In this document: in pieces, positions 1 to 17,910 of the stretch
Numbering within the stretch: the first letter of the stretch is position 1
Layout: each line of letters begins with the position of its first letter
Source: Latrodectus hesperus
Lineage: Eukaryota > Arthropoda > Arachnida > Araneae > Theridiidae
Direction of reading: 5' to 3'
Assembly (NCBI GenBank): GCA_037975125.1
Contig: CM075857.1
Coordinates: 20,998,497 to 21,062,496, forward strand
DNA length: 64,000 bases
Position numbers and translations under genes: made by a program
Notes under the pieces: model-generated
The model's input: only the letters and a program-made list of their open reading frames with translations
What the model was told of the DNA's origin: nothing
The model's database searches: none

Positions 1-1207
1 AGTTAATTTTTTCAAAAAGTTTTGAAAAAGTTTTGCGTTCACCATCAACAATTTTTGTGATTTCACCTTTCCAAAGCCCGCAGAAGGAAATCTATTGGAT
101 TTGAAAAAAAAAAATCGCAATTTCAGAACTTAATAACTGGTAAAAATAAAGATGTTTTAAATCATTCTATATCTCATTCGATTTTTTAGTTATCTACCCA
201 GGAGACATCATTTAGAGATGTAAAACATTGTTTTGATGATAACTAACTTAAAAGGTTATTTTTATATCTCTCTATTTTATATCTCGCTCGCGAAACTGTA
301 TAAGTTAAACTTTTTTCTAATAATTACAGTAATATATGAAATATTAGAACCCCATGCTTTCCCAATTAAACTGAAATACTCATCAAAAATGGTTCAAGAC
401 AGCTTTTTCTTATACTAACACTTTACTTCTGTTTTCATTGCAATAATTTAATGCCTGTGTTTTCCGAGGTCATATTAGTACTAAAACTTAAAATCTGTTT
501 CGTTATGTGTTCAACAATAGAACTTCTATTTTGTATGTCTAAAAAATATCTCAAATTAGAAATGATCTCTTATTGTGATACAGTGTACAGAAAAAATCTA
601 ATGCACAAAAAAATAATAAATAAAATTGCCTTCAAAACACTGGATACTTGATATCAAGAAATAAAAATCTTCCACACAAAATCTTATATATAATTAAATA
701 TGTGTGGTAAGCTATAAAATAAAAATCCAATGAACCAAGTATGCTCATTAAAGCAGGTACAATAAGTTATTTTTTATTGGATTCCAAAAGAAAATAAGTC
801 ACTATATTCAGCTACGACTTAAACATGCATTCAAAACATTTCAAACAAATATTAACTGCTTATATTGATAAAAAAAACATTCAAATTTACAGCTATAATT
901 GCTATTCCATGACGCATTGCTCCCGGGTAGATCAAAGAAACATATATTTATAATATTGCAAGTAAAGAAAGTTTTTTAAAAACTAAAAATATTCCAAAAT
1001 AGATTCGAATTTGTATACATACGTGATATACATCTATTTAATAATAAAATTATATATTAATTTAAAATTAAAAACATTTCAAAATGTTTTTAAAGTGATT
1101 TGGCTACTACTTCAATACATTAATAACAAAGAATATAGTTTGCTAATAACCAAGTAATAAAATTCCTTTCTACAAAATGCGTTTTAAGAAAAATTTTGAA
1201 CATTAAA
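1..1207. other. AT-rich flank of the satellite, no gene seen
   Basis: AT-rich sequence with only short, low-complexity open frames (about 60 codons) that look like chance. From about 1160 the sequence starts to resemble part of the satellite monomer, so the array edge is gradual. Confidence 0.6.
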
Positions 1208-4200
1208 ATAATTAGGAATTCACATGTGCTTTGCCGTAAGGCCCCATAGATTACAATAAATAGACTTTTGAAAAATCATTTCCTTTCTCAGAATAAGTTT
1301 TAAGAAAGATTTTGAAACAAGTACAATTTACAATTTCCGTATACACATATGAGGAGAAAGGGATTTTCCATGGGAAAATAACAAAATATAAACAATATTT
1401 AATATCTCAATGATATGTAGAAAAACGTTTATATGAAGAATATTCTTGATATTTTATATTAATGAAACAGGTCTAGAGTGAATCTTTTAATCATCACTCA
1501 GACTCTGCTGACTGAAAATGAGGAAATTAGGGAAACTTCCTCTCAATTATAATTAAAACAAGAATATTCTTTTCTATTATATTAATTATGAATTCACTTG
1601 TGCTGTGCAGTAGAGTCCAATGGATTACAATAAATAGACTTTTGAAAAGTCATTTCCCTTCTCAGAATAAGTTTTAAGAATGATATGGTAACAAGTACTA
1701 TTTACAATTTCCATATACACATATGAGGAGAAAGGGATTTTCCATGGGAAAATAACAAAATATAAACAATATTTAATATCTCAATTATATGTAGAAAAAC
1801 GCTTATATGAAGAATATTCTTGATATTTTATTTTAATGAAACAGGTCTAGAGTGAATCTTTTAATCATCACTCAGACTCTGCTGTCTGAAAATGAGGAAA
1901 TTAGGGAAACTTCCTCTCAATTATAATTAAAACAAGAATATTCTTTTCTATTATATTAATTATGAATTCACTTGTGCTGTGCAGTAGAGTCCAATGGATT
2001 ACAATAAATAGACTTTTGAAAAGTCATTTCCCTTCTCAGAATAAGTTTTAAGAATGATATGGTAACAAGTACTATTTACAATTTCCATATACACATATGA
2101 GGAGAAAGGGATTTTCCATGGGAAAATAACAAAATATAAACAATATTTAATATCTCAATTATATGTAGAAAAACGTTTATATGAAGAATATTCTTGTTAT
2201 TTTATATTAATGAAACAGGTCTAGAGAGAATCTTTTAATCATCACTCAGACTCTGCTGTCTAAAAATGAGGAAATTAGGGAAACTTCCTCTCAATTATAA
2301 TTAAAACAAGAATATTCTTTTCTATTATATTAATTATGAATTCACTTGTGCTGTGCAGTAGAGTCCCATGGATTACAATAAATAGACTTTTGAAAAGTCA
2401 TTTCCCTTCTCAGAATAAGTTTTAAGAATGATATGGTAACAAGTACTATTTACAATTTCCATATACACATATGAGGAGAAAGGGATTTTCCATGGGAAAA
2501 TAACAAAATATAAACAATATTTAATATCTCAATTATATGTAGAAAAACGTTTATATGAAGAATATTCTTGATATTTTATATTAATGAAACAGGTCTAGAG
2601 TGAATCTTTTAATCATCACTCAGACTCTGCTGTCTGAAAATGAGGAAATTAGGGAAACTTCCTCTCAATTATAATTAAAACAAGAATATTCTTTGCTATT
2701 ATATTAATTATGAATTCACTTGTGCTGTGCAGTAGAGTCCCATGGATTACAATAAATAGACTTTTGAAAAGTCATTTCCCTTCTCAGAATAAGTTTTAAG
2801 AATGATATGGTAACAAGTACTATTTACAATTTCCATATACACATATGAGGAGAAAGGGATTTTCCATGGGAAAATAACAAAATATAAACAATATTTAATA
2901 TCTCAATTATATGTAGAAAAACGTTTATATGAAGAATATTCTTGTTATTTTATATTAATGAAACAGGTCTAGAGAGAATCTTTTAATCATCACTCAGACT
3001 CTGCTGTCTAAAAATGAGGAAATTAGGGAAACTTCCTCTCAATTATAATTAAAACAAGAATATTCTTTTCTATTATATTAATTATGAATTCACTTGTGCT
3101 GTGCAGTAGAGTCCCATGGATTACAATAAATAGACTTTTGAAAAGTCATTTCCCTTCTCAGAATAAGTTTTAAGAATGATATGGTAACAAGTACTATTTA
3201 CAATTTCCATATACACATATGAGGAGAAAGGGATTTTCCATGGGAAAATAACAAAATATAAACAATATTTAATATCTCAATTATATGTAGAAAAACGTTT
3301 ATATGAAGAATATTCTTGTTATTTTATATTAATGAAACAGGTCTAGAGAGAATCTTTTAATCATCACTCAGACTCTGCTGTCTAAAAATGAGGAAATTAG
3401 GGAAACTTCCTCTCAATTATAATTAAAACAAGAATATTCTTTTCTATTATATTAATTATGAATTCACTTGTGCTGTGCAGTAGGGTCCCATGGATTACAA
3501 TAAATAGACTTTTGAAAAGTCATTTCCCTTCTCAGAATAAGTTTTAAGAATGATATGGTAACAAGTACTATTTACAATTTCCATATACACATATGAGGAG
3601 AAAGGGATTTTCCATGGGAAAATAACAAAATATAAACAATATATAATATCTCAATTATAAGTAGAAAAACGTTTATATGAAGAATATTCTTGATATTTTA
3701 TATTAATGAAACAGGTCTAGAGAGAATCTTTTTATCATCTCTCAGACTCTGCTGTCTGAAAATGAGGAAATTAGGGAAACTTCCTCTCAATTATAATTAA
3801 AACAAGAATATTCTTTTCATATTGATATTAATTATGAATTCACTTGTGCTGTGCAGTAGAGTCCCATGGATTACAATAAATAGACTTTTGAAAAGTCATT
3901 TCCCTTCTCAGAATAAGTTTTAAGAATGATATGGTAACAAGTACTATTTACAATTTCCATATACACATATGAGGAGAAAGGGATTTTCCATGGGAAAATA
4001 ACAAAATATAAACAATATTTAATATCTCAATTATATGTAGAAAAACGTTTATATGAAGAATATTCTTGATATTTTATATTAATGAAACAGGTCTAGAGTG
4101 AATCTTTTAATCATCACTCAGACTCTGCTGTCTGAAAAATGAGGAAATTAGGGAAACTTCCTCTCAATTATAATTAAAACAAGAATATTCTTTTCTATTA

Positions 4201-7200
4201 TATTAATTATGAATTCACTTGTGCTGTGCAGTAGAGTCCCATGGATTACAATAAATAGACTTTTGAAAAGTCATTTCCCTTCTCAGAATAAGTTTTAAGA
4301 ATGATATGGTAACAAGTACTATTTACAATTTCCATATACACATATGAGGAGAAAGGGATTTTCCATGGGAAAATAACAAAATATAAACAATATATAATAT
4401 CTCAATGATATGTAGAAAAACGTTTATATGAAGAATATTCTTGATATTTTATATTAATGAAACAGGTCTAGAGTGAATCTTTTAATCATCACTCAGACTC
4501 TGCTGTCTGAAAAATGAGGAAATTAGGGAAACTTCCTCTCAATTATAATTAAAACAAGAATATTCTTTGCAATGAAATTAATTATGAATTCACTTGTGCT
4601 GTGCAGTAGGGTCCCATGGATTACAATAATAAGACTTTTGAAAAGTCATTTCCCTTCTCAGAATAAGTTTTAAGAATGATATGGTAACAAGTACTATTTA
4701 CAATTTCCATATACACATATGAGGAAAAAGGGATTTTCCATGGGAAAATAATAAAATATATAAACAAAATATCTCAATAATATGTAGAAAAACGTTTATA
4801 TGAAGAATATTCTTGATATTTTATATTAATGAAACAGGTCTAGAGAGAATCTTTTTATCATCACTCAGACTCTGCTGTCTGAAAATGAGGAAATTAGGGA
4901 AACTTCCTCTCAATTATAATTAAAACAAGAATATTCTTTGCAATGAAATTAATTATGAATTCACTTGTGCTGTGCAGTAGGGTCCCATGGATTACAATAA
5001 ATAGACTTTTGAAAAGTCATTTCCCTTCTCAGAATAAGTTTTAAGAATGATATGGTAACAAGTACTATTTACAATTTCCATATACACATATGAGGAGAAA
5101 GGGATTTTCCATGGGAAAATAACAAAATATAAACAATATATAATATCTCAATAATATGTAGAAAAACGTTTATATGAAGAATATTCTTGATATTTTATAT
5201 TAATGAAACAGGTCTAGAGTGAATCTTTTTATCATCACTCAGACTCTGCTGTCTGAAAAATGAGGAAATTAGGGAAACTTCCTCTCAATTATAATTAAAA
5301 CAAGAATATTCTTTGCAATGAAATTAATTATGAATTCACTTGTGCTGTGCAGTAGGGTCCCATGGATTACAATAAATAGACTTTTGAAAAGTCATTTCCC
5401 TTCTCAGAATAAGTTTTAAGAATGATATGGTAACAAGTACTATTTACAATTTCCATATACACATATGAGGAGAAAGGGATTTTCCATGGGAAAATAACAA
5501 AATATAAACAATATATAATATCTCAATAATATGTAGAAAAACGTTTATATGAAGAATATTCTTGATATTTTATATTAATGAAACAGGTCTAGAGTGAATC
5601 TTTTTATCATCACTCAGACTCTGCTGTCTGAAAAATGAGGAAATTAGGGAAACTTCCTCTCAATTATAATTAAAACAAGAATATTCTTTGCAATGAAATT
5701 AATTATGAATTCACTTGTGCTGTGCAGTAGGGTCCCATGGATTACAATAAATAGACTTTTGAAAAGTCATTTCCCTTCTCAGAATAAGTTTTAAGAATGA
5801 TATGGTAACAAGTACTATTTACAATTTCCATATACACATATGAGGAGAAAGGGATTTTCCATGGGAAAATAACAAAATATAAACAATATATAATATCTCA
5901 ATAATATGTAGAAAAACGTTTATATGAAGAATATTCTTGATATTTTATATTAATGAAACAGGTCTAGAGTGAATCTTTTTATCATCACTCAGACTCTGCT
6001 GTCTGAAAAATGAGGAAATTAGGGAAACTTCCTCTCAATTATAATTAAAACAAGAATATTCTTTGCAATGAAATTAATTATGAATTCACTTGTGCTGTGC
6101 AGTAGGGTCCCATGGATTACAATAAATAGACTTTTGAAAAGTCATTTCCCTTCTCAGAATAAGTTTTAAGAATGATATGGTAACAAGTACTATTTACAAT
6201 TTCCATATACACATATGAGGAGAAAGGGATTTTCCATGGGAAAATAACAAAATATAAACAATATATAATATCTCAATAATATGTAGAAAAACGTTTATAT
6301 GAAGAATATTCTTGATATTTTATATTAATGAAACAGGTCTAGAGTGAATCTTTTTATCATCACTCAGACTCTGCTGTCTGAAAAATGAGGAAATTAGGGA
6401 AACTTCCTCTCAATTATAATTAAAACAAGAATATTCTTTGCAATGAAATTAATTATGAATTCACTTGTGCTGTGCAGTAGGGTCCCATGGATTACAATAA
6501 ATAGACTTTTGAAAAGTCATTTCCCTTCTCAGAATAAGTTTTAAGAATGATATGGTAACAAGTACTATTTACAATTTCCATATACACATATGAGGAGAAA
6601 GGGATTTTCCATGGGAAAATAACAAAATATAAACAATATATAATATCTCAATAATATGTAGAAAAACGTTTATATGAAGAATATTCTTGATATTTTATAT
6701 TAATGAAACAGGTCTAGAGTGAATCTTTTTATCATCACTCAGACTCTGCTGTCTGAAAAATGAGGAAATTAGGGAAACTTCCTCTCAATTATAATTAAAA
6801 CAAGAATATTCTTTGCAATGAAATTAATTATGAATTCACTTGTGCTGTGCAGTAGGGTCCCATGGATTACAATAAATAGACTTTTGAAAAGTCATTTCCC
6901 TTCTCAGAATAAGTTTTAAGAATGATATGGTAACAAGTACTATTTACAATTTCCATATACACATATGAGGAGAAAGGGATTTTCCATGGGAAAATAACAA
7001 AATATAAACAATATATAATATCTCAATAATATGTAGAAAAACGTTTATATGAAGAATATTCTTGATATTTTATATTAATGAAACAGGTCTAGAGTGAATC
7101 TTTTTATCATCACTCAGACTCTGCTGTCTGAAAAATGAGGAAATTAGGGAAACTTCCTCTCAATTATAATTAAAACAAGAATATTCTTTGCAATGAAATT

Positions 7201-9280
7201 AATTATGAATTCACTTGTGCTGTGCAGTAGGGTCCCATGGATTACAATAAATAGACTTTTGAAAAGTCATTTCCCTTCTCAGAATAAGTTTTAAGAATGA
7301 TATGGTAACAAGTACTATTTACAATTTCCATATACACATATGAGGAGAAAGGGATTTTCCATGGGAAAATAACAAAATATAAACAATATATAATATCTCA
7401 ATAATATGTAGAAAAACGTTTATATGAAGAATATTCTTGATATTTTATATTAATGAAACAGGTCTAGAGTGAATCTTTTTATCATCACTCAGACTCTGCT
7501 GTCTGAAAAATGAGGAAATTAGGGAAACTTCCTCTCAATTATAATTAAAACAAGAATATTCTTTGCAATGAAATTAATTATGAATTCACTTGTGCTGTGC
7601 AGTAGGGTCCCATGGATTACAATAAATAGACTTTTGAAAAGTCATTTCCCTTCTCAGAATAAGTTTTAAGAATGATATGGTAACAAGTACTATTTACAAT
7701 TTCCATATACACATATGAGGAGAAAGGGATTTTCCATGGGAAAATAACAAAATATAAACAATATATAATATCTCAATAATATGTAGAAAAACGTTTATAT
7801 GAAGAATATTCTTGATATTTTATATTAATGAAACAGGTCTAGAGTGAATCTTTTTATCATCACTCAGACTCTGCTGTCTGAAAAATGAGGAAATTAGGGA
7901 AACTTCCTCTCAATTATAATTAAAACAAGAATATTCTTTGCAATGAAATTAATTATGAATTCACTTGTGCTGTGCAGTAGGGTCCCATGGATTACAATAA
8001 ATAGACTTTTGAAAAGTCATTTCCCTTCTCAGAATAAGTTTTAAGAATGATATGGTAACAAGTACTATTTACAATTTCCATATACACATATGAGGAGAAA
8101 GGGATTTTCCATGGGAAAATAACAAAATATAAACAATATATAATATCTCAATAATATGTAGAAAAACGTTTATATGAAGAATATTCTTGATATTTTATAT
8201 TAATGAAACAGGTCTAGAGTGAATCTTTTTATCATCACTCAGACTCTGCTGTCTGAAAAATGAGGAAATTAGGGAAACTTCCTCTCAATTATAATTAAAA
8301 CAAGAATATTCTTTGCAATGAAATTAATTATGAATTCACTTGTGCTGTGCAGTAGGGTCCCATGGATTACAATAAATAGACTTTTGAAAAGTCATTTCCC
8401 TTCTCAGAATAAGTTTTAAGAATGATATGGTAACAAGTACTATTTACAATTTCCATATACACATATGAGGAGAAAGGGATTTTCCATGGGAAAATGAATA
8501 AAATATATACAACATATAATATCTCAATAATATGTAGAAAAACGTTTATATGAAGAATATTCTTGATATTTTATATCAATGAAACAGGTCTAGAGTGAAT
8601 CTTTTTATCATCACTCAGACTCTGCTGTCTGAAAAATGAGGAAATTAGGGAAACTTCCTCTCAATTATAATTAAAACAAGAATATTCTTTGCAATGAAAT
8701 TAATTATGAATTCACTTGTGCTGTGCAGTAGGGTCCCATGGATTACAATAATAAGACTTTTGAAAAGTCATTTCCCTTCTCAGAATAAGTTTTAAGAATG
8801 ATATGGTAACAAGTACTATTTACAATTTCCATATACACATATGAGGAGAAAGGGATTTTCCATGGGAAAATGAACAAAATATATAAGCAATATTTAATAT
8901 CTCAATAATATGTAGAAAAACGTTTATATGAAGAATATTCTTGATATTTTATATTAATGAAACAGGTCTAGAGTGAATCTTTTTATCATCACTCAGACTC
9001 TGCTGTCTGAAAATGAGGAAATTAGGGAAACTTCCTCTCAATTATAATTAAAACAAGAATATTCTTTTATATTGAATTAATTACAAATATATAAGTGCTG
9101 TGCATTAGAGCTCAATGGTTTACAATAGATATCCTTTTTAACTAAGCCATTTCCTTTCTCAGAATACGTCTGAGATATGATAAGAAATATTTTGAAATAA
9201 GTAAAGTTTGCAATTTCTATTTATACATGTGAGGGAAGAAAGGATATTTCTTGGGAAAATAACAAAATTTAAGTGTTATA
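1208..9280. repeat. Satellite array, about 21 tandem copies of a 374-375 bp monomer
   Basis: The marker GTCTAGAG recurs at 1471, 1845, 2219, 2593, 2967, 3341, 3715, 4091, 4466, 4838, 5212, 5587, 5962, 6337, 6712, 7087, 7462, 7837, 8212, 8588 and 8966. Spacing is 374 bp on the left, exactly 375 bp from 5212 to 8212, and 372-378 bp in between and at the right. Most monomers have one EcoRI, one NcoI and one XbaI site and no long open frame. The core copies look identical by eye, while the first copy (about 1208-1580) and last partial copy (about 9070-9280) are clearly diverged. Two sub-variants differ before the EcoRI site: ttctattatattaatt on the left and ttgcaatgaaattaatt from about 4560 on. 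This is the usual pattern of unequal exchange homogenising the centre. No function can be read from it; pericentromeric or other heterochromatic location is possible. Confidence 0.98.
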
Positions 9281-11640
9281 TTGTTTTAATATTTATGTAT
9301 ACAAAATTTATTTATATGAATTTTTTCACATGAGTAATATGAAGAATGTTGAATAATTTTGGGGATAATACTTATGGACTTTTATTTTTAAAGAAATCGC
9401 TTAAAATGCACATCCTTATTTTAAAGGCACTTAAGTTTGAAAATTAAAACAAAGTTTTTCTGCTTAACACATAAAAGAATACATCACTAAACATTTTAAG
9501 TTTAATTCTAGTTATGAACAGAAATGACTAACAAGTTTTAAAACAATGCACTGAAGAAAACAAACAGAATTTAAATAAGATGAATTCTGTATACGGCGTG
9601 CAGAAATAAATAAAAGGCTCAAGAAATAAAGGAAGCTCTTTTGCCTGAAGTCTCTTTTAAAAGTGAAACCATATAATTTTCTGCAATTAAATCAATTTGA
9701 TCTGTAAAATTTTACACATTAGAAAATTGTTTAATGGTCAGCGTCTCAAAACAATGTTTTGTATCACAAAATGAAGTCTCATCAGTAGAGAGATTAAGTT
9801 GAATTAGATGTATAATGGCTTTAAGCTACCCTCAATTACGAAGTTACTAAATGCTCTTCATCCAGAATGAACTTTTGACTGGGGATATATTGGAGAAAGC
9901 GAAATCACATTAGCTGCTGAGGGCAAAAATATTTTTTTCAAAAATCTAAACATAATAAATTTTGTTATTTTTTTACAGACAGATTGTCACAGCTGTTATA
10001 CTGACGATATCGAAAGAAATCCGAGGCCATTAATAATGCTTCTCTACTATCTGTGGTAACTCATGGATGGGATTTCAAAAAGATGAAAATGACTCGTTGC
10101 TTCTTTCCTGAAACGTAGAGTTCCTTGCGGACTTAACTGTGTCGCTGCATCAGCAACTTCACTGGGAGTTCACAAATCAATTTTAAATTTATTATGCATG
10201 TTATGATCAAACTTTCGAAATGAAACACTTTTTTAAGTCAGCCAGAGACACACACACAGACGTCGTAATGTTTCCTTCCAATGTGTGCAGCAATCTTGAA
10301 TTCAACCCAGGACAAAAATTTATTGCACAAATAGAATAACGATGTTATTTATTCAAATAATAGATTTTTTTCATTTGTGAAAATTTTTAATTACATATGA
10401 AATTTTTCATTTGTGATTTAATATTACACAGAAATCTTGGGATAATCAAAATAGTTTTTATATATTTATCTGAAAGGCTGTTTTTCATGGTGTAATTGAC
10501 AGATAAACGTATTAAATTACTTAAGTAACTTATCCCCTGTTTCTGTTATATTATTAAAAATTAAATTTCATTAATAAACTATTAAAAATCTCATTCTTTT
10601 TAAAAATTACTATTCAGGTGAAATTTTAAAAAGGATTTTAACACCTTTAAGTTTATGCAGTTACAAGCAAGTCTAGGATTTACATAAAAAAAAAAAAAAA
10701 AAAACAACTAAGTATCGATTTGAATAGAATTCAACACTTATTATATTGGAAAATAAAGACATTTTTTAAATAAAATTAGAGATTTGAACAATACTTTTTC
10801 TTCAGTAGTTCTACAGTAGTTACAAAAAGCTATTTTAGTATTTTATAAAGCCACAGTGTCTTCAATAATTCTGATGTCATTAAATGTTCAAAAAAATGCA
10901 TGCATACACACACAGAAAACAAATATTTTAGAAATATAAAAAATTAAAAGTGACACACACACACATACCTTGATTTTTTGAAAATGATGAGACCATGGAT
11001 ATAAAGATATGATGTGCAATATACTGTAAGAAAAAATATTTATACAAGACTTATAAAATGAATATTTTTAATATTTCTATTAGAGAATTGTTAGTTATGA
11101 AACACACACATTATATATATATATATATATAACAGACATGAGCACAGAAATTACACTTATTCAAACTAAAGTAGTACTTTTCAATTGGAGATTTGTTCTC
11201 GATATTTTCACAAAATATTGAAAGCGCGCGAGTCTATTCTCATAAATTTTTTTATGCATATATAAATTTTAGTCTCTTATTTTATACTTAATTTTTATAT
11301 TACATAACTTAAAATAATTATGCATACACATATTAAGTTTATTTTTTTATTTAATCACTTTAAAATATTTAACTGTATTATTTAAGAATCTAATTTCAGT
11401 TAATTAAATATTTAATAGACTTTTTTAATGATATCTTGCAAAAAAATTTTTATAATTTAAACGCTTTTTAATAAACGTAAGAGCTAATTAAAATGAAGAA
11501 CTGAAACTTGGGAAAAAAAAACTTTTCAAATAGAAATGCAAACAGTATGATAATAAATTCAAATAACATGGAACTGAAAATGAGAGAAATCAGATTATAT
11601 TTAGTTTCTAAAAACTGAGATACCAAATTTTTATTAGAAA
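9281..11640. other. AT-rich intergenic DNA, no gene seen
   Basis: No open frame of note. It holds a poly(A) run near 10687-10704, a short (AC)n stretch near 10955-10966 and a (TA)n stretch at about 11111-11131. A slightly less AT-rich patch at about 10000-10270 is not recognised. Confidence 0.6.
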
Positions 11641-14137
11641 ATTAGTATAAAATGGCAATGTTATTACTTTGATGTTACGCATTAAGCAGTTACAGGCTTT
11701 TATAAAAGGCATTTTTTTACTATTGATTGTCTTACATCAATCACATTTGATTGACTTCCTGCATAACTTTTCAGAGTTAGGCATGTTAACGTATCTAACG
11801 GCGAAATCCGGGAAAATTAGTAGGAACATCAACAGGCATGTATTGGCAGATGCACAACATCAATTTCTCGTTATTTAACAGTAGTCGGCATCGAACAAGG
11901 AACCTTCCACTCCACAAACAACGTTATCCTATAACTTCCCATACAACACAACTTCATCCGGTAGACGTCGATATGACATCATCAGTGGGATATACTCTAA
12001 TCCAGTAGACGTCTATTTTGGTCCAGTTTACACATCCATGGCACGTCAAACAGTCACCCGTTTTACGTCCATTATACATCTATGAGACGTCGTTATTGGA
12101 CGATTCATCGACGAAATTTGGATCTATTCATACGCACTGCTCTATACTAGGTAGTTTTTATAAATGTATTTTAGATGAGGCTAATCTACTGAATTCTTTT
12201 TCTAGTGACTCAGTTTTTGTCCACTAGACAAGGTGAATACTTAGTTTTTGATTAATTTGATCTTTTTTATACATTTGTTAAATTTTTCTTTATTTGCCAT
12301 GAAGCAGCTCAAATCTTTATCATATAGGAAGTTTATTCTTCTTATTTAGATCTTATATTAAATATTATAGTTTTCTTATGTCTAATTAAATTAGTACTTT
12401 TTAATACATATCATTTTACATGTAATATATTGAAAATTCTATTTTATGTTGTTCAAAAAATAAATAAAAATAATAAAAAAACTACATTTTTCCTTTTTTT
12501 TTTTGAAAAATATTAAAATTTGTTCTAAGAAATATTTTTAGCAAGTGCATAATATTTAATAATTGTGATGAGTGCAATTAAGTTTACATAAATGTAAATT
12601 AATCCATGACAAGCATCATTATGCAATAAAGTTTATTTTTGTTAATAATTTGCCTACGGTGAATGCACGATGATATGATTTCAGAATTCAATTTGAAATT
12701 ACTCAAGCAAATTTCAGAAAGTGAGTTCCTTGCACATCGCTCTCTTCAAATTGAAAATGAGGGCCTGTCAACCAGATAAGATAAAAACTCTTGTTTTATT
12801 ACCTCTAAACTTTTTCTGATTTATATGCGGAATAAAACTAGTGAATAGGAAATCATCCATTTTAAATATGATATATGCTACTATTTACAATATCAACAAT
12901 CGCAAATTTCACCACAATTTAAACCTCCTGATATGACATGTATTCAACTAATCTAGTCATTTTTTTAAATCTTATTTTTGATTCGTTTTTTAGTTTAACA
13001 TATTAGAGAATTTGATTGCAGGAACAATTTCAGAAATTTATGTGTCGCAGCCTTAATAAAATCTAATAAATTTTATGATGAGAAATTGTTTCTTTAACCC
13101 TAATCAATGACTGTTCCTTTTGTTAAGTTTTAAACTGCTAACTTTTTCATGCAATTTAATGAATCTGGAAATGTAACAAGTCTTACAATAATTTCGAATA
13201 ATTTTTCAATATCCTCAGTTCGACGAATTTTTATGTTAATTTATATATTCTAAATACTGCATTAGCAAATCATTTCCTTTTCTGACAATAGAGCTTTTCA
13301 GAGCATTTTCATTTTGGTGATGTTCATACTTTTTATTTCTAGTGTTTTCCTCCCACTTCAATACCAAAATTAAAGCAACGGATTCTCTGGTGGTGCCATC
13401 TATCGGAGGAGTTTAGATCAAGGTCGTACTTTCACCTCTGGTTAAACGAAAGGCGCTCTCTACTGACTTAACTTAATAGGCCAACGGCTTTTCCAAATGT
13501 CATAAATAACAACAACCACAACAACATATTTATAACGTGAATGTCTTATGGGATGGGGCGGCACAGACATGCCTACATACAATTTGAGAACGTTGAAATG
13601 TGTGAGCAAAACAAACTCATAAATCATATGATAAGAGTCCCAATTCAAGTTATTTTCCGCGTAAGTCGTGGATTTTATTTAGAAACTACTGATTTTCGGA
13701 CTGCAACTTTGAACTTCCATAAATTTGAAAGTATGTGATAGTTCCAATTCAGCGAACCTCAACAATATTTTTACAAATAATCAAATAAAATTGATAGATG
13801 CAGTTTTGTTTAATCTTCAGAGTTAGATTTAGTATCTAACCCAAATAAATCTAATTCAAAATGGAGGAAGATATCAGTTTTATATTTTTAAGCTATCTTT
13901 CCAGCTATCCTTTCAACGGTGTGTTTTTGATTTTTATTGACTTCTATATTTCAAATCTTTAGTGTAGAGGGATAAAACAATGGACTTAAAAAAAGAAAAA
14001 AAATTATGAGTTATTTTCAAAAATGCGCTTACTTACATATAAAATACATGTTGTAAAATGGTTTTTTATTCAAATCAATAATTCCTCACACTAAAAGCTT
14101 TTTCATTATCTGCTAAAGTATCATGTGTATTCGTCGA
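11641..14137. other. Unrecognised intergenic DNA
   Basis: Open frames of about 60-70 codons (for example 11669-11878 and 12018-12227 on the plus strand) lack recognisable motifs and are probably chance. The block at 11880-12110 is less AT-rich and has a cluster of ACGTC words. At 13370-13560 there is another less AT-rich patch with an (AAC)n-like stretch near 13507-13526. Neither could be assigned to a known repeat family. Confidence 0.5.
11965..12091. other. Cluster of five ACGTC words
   Basis: ACGTC occurs at 11965, 12009, 12043, 12065 and 12087, several within TAGACGTC-like contexts. ACGT cores resemble CREB/ATF half-sites. Function is not shown; it may simply be an old local repeat. Confidence 0.3.
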
Positions 14138-14150
14138 AATTTTTACCAAG

Positions 14151-14316
14151 TTTTCTTTGTGGCTTATCAATCATTTTTTCTTACACACGAGGATGAATTA
14201 GACCGTTCCCTACTGTTTAAAGTGGATTCCAAACCACTACAAACATCCATGCTCAAGGTGATATTCGGACCAATGAGCTGTTAAACCAAAGGGCAGAGCA
14301 CTAATCATTCGGCTAG
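14151..14316 (-). mobile_element. tRNA-derived SINE copy 1
   Basis: This copy lies between two 13-bp direct repeats, AATTTTTACCAAG, at 14138-14150 and 14317-14329, which fit a target-site duplication. The body matches the better preserved copy at 17911-18095, including the ACTACAAACATCCATG core. On the minus strand the right side is the tRNA-like head, with a degenerate A box and a B box that reads GGTCCGAATAT. About 166 bp. Confidence 0.85.
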
Positions 14317-14329
14317 AATTTTTACCAAG

Positions 14330-17896
<3,567 letters not shown>

Positions 17897-17910
17897 GAGA
17901 TAGCTAATGT

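Noticed and set aside
1208..9280. Possible CRISPR-like or coding tandem repeat
   Set aside because: Repeats are directly adjacent with no unique spacers, far longer than CRISPR repeats, and have no open frame in any strand.
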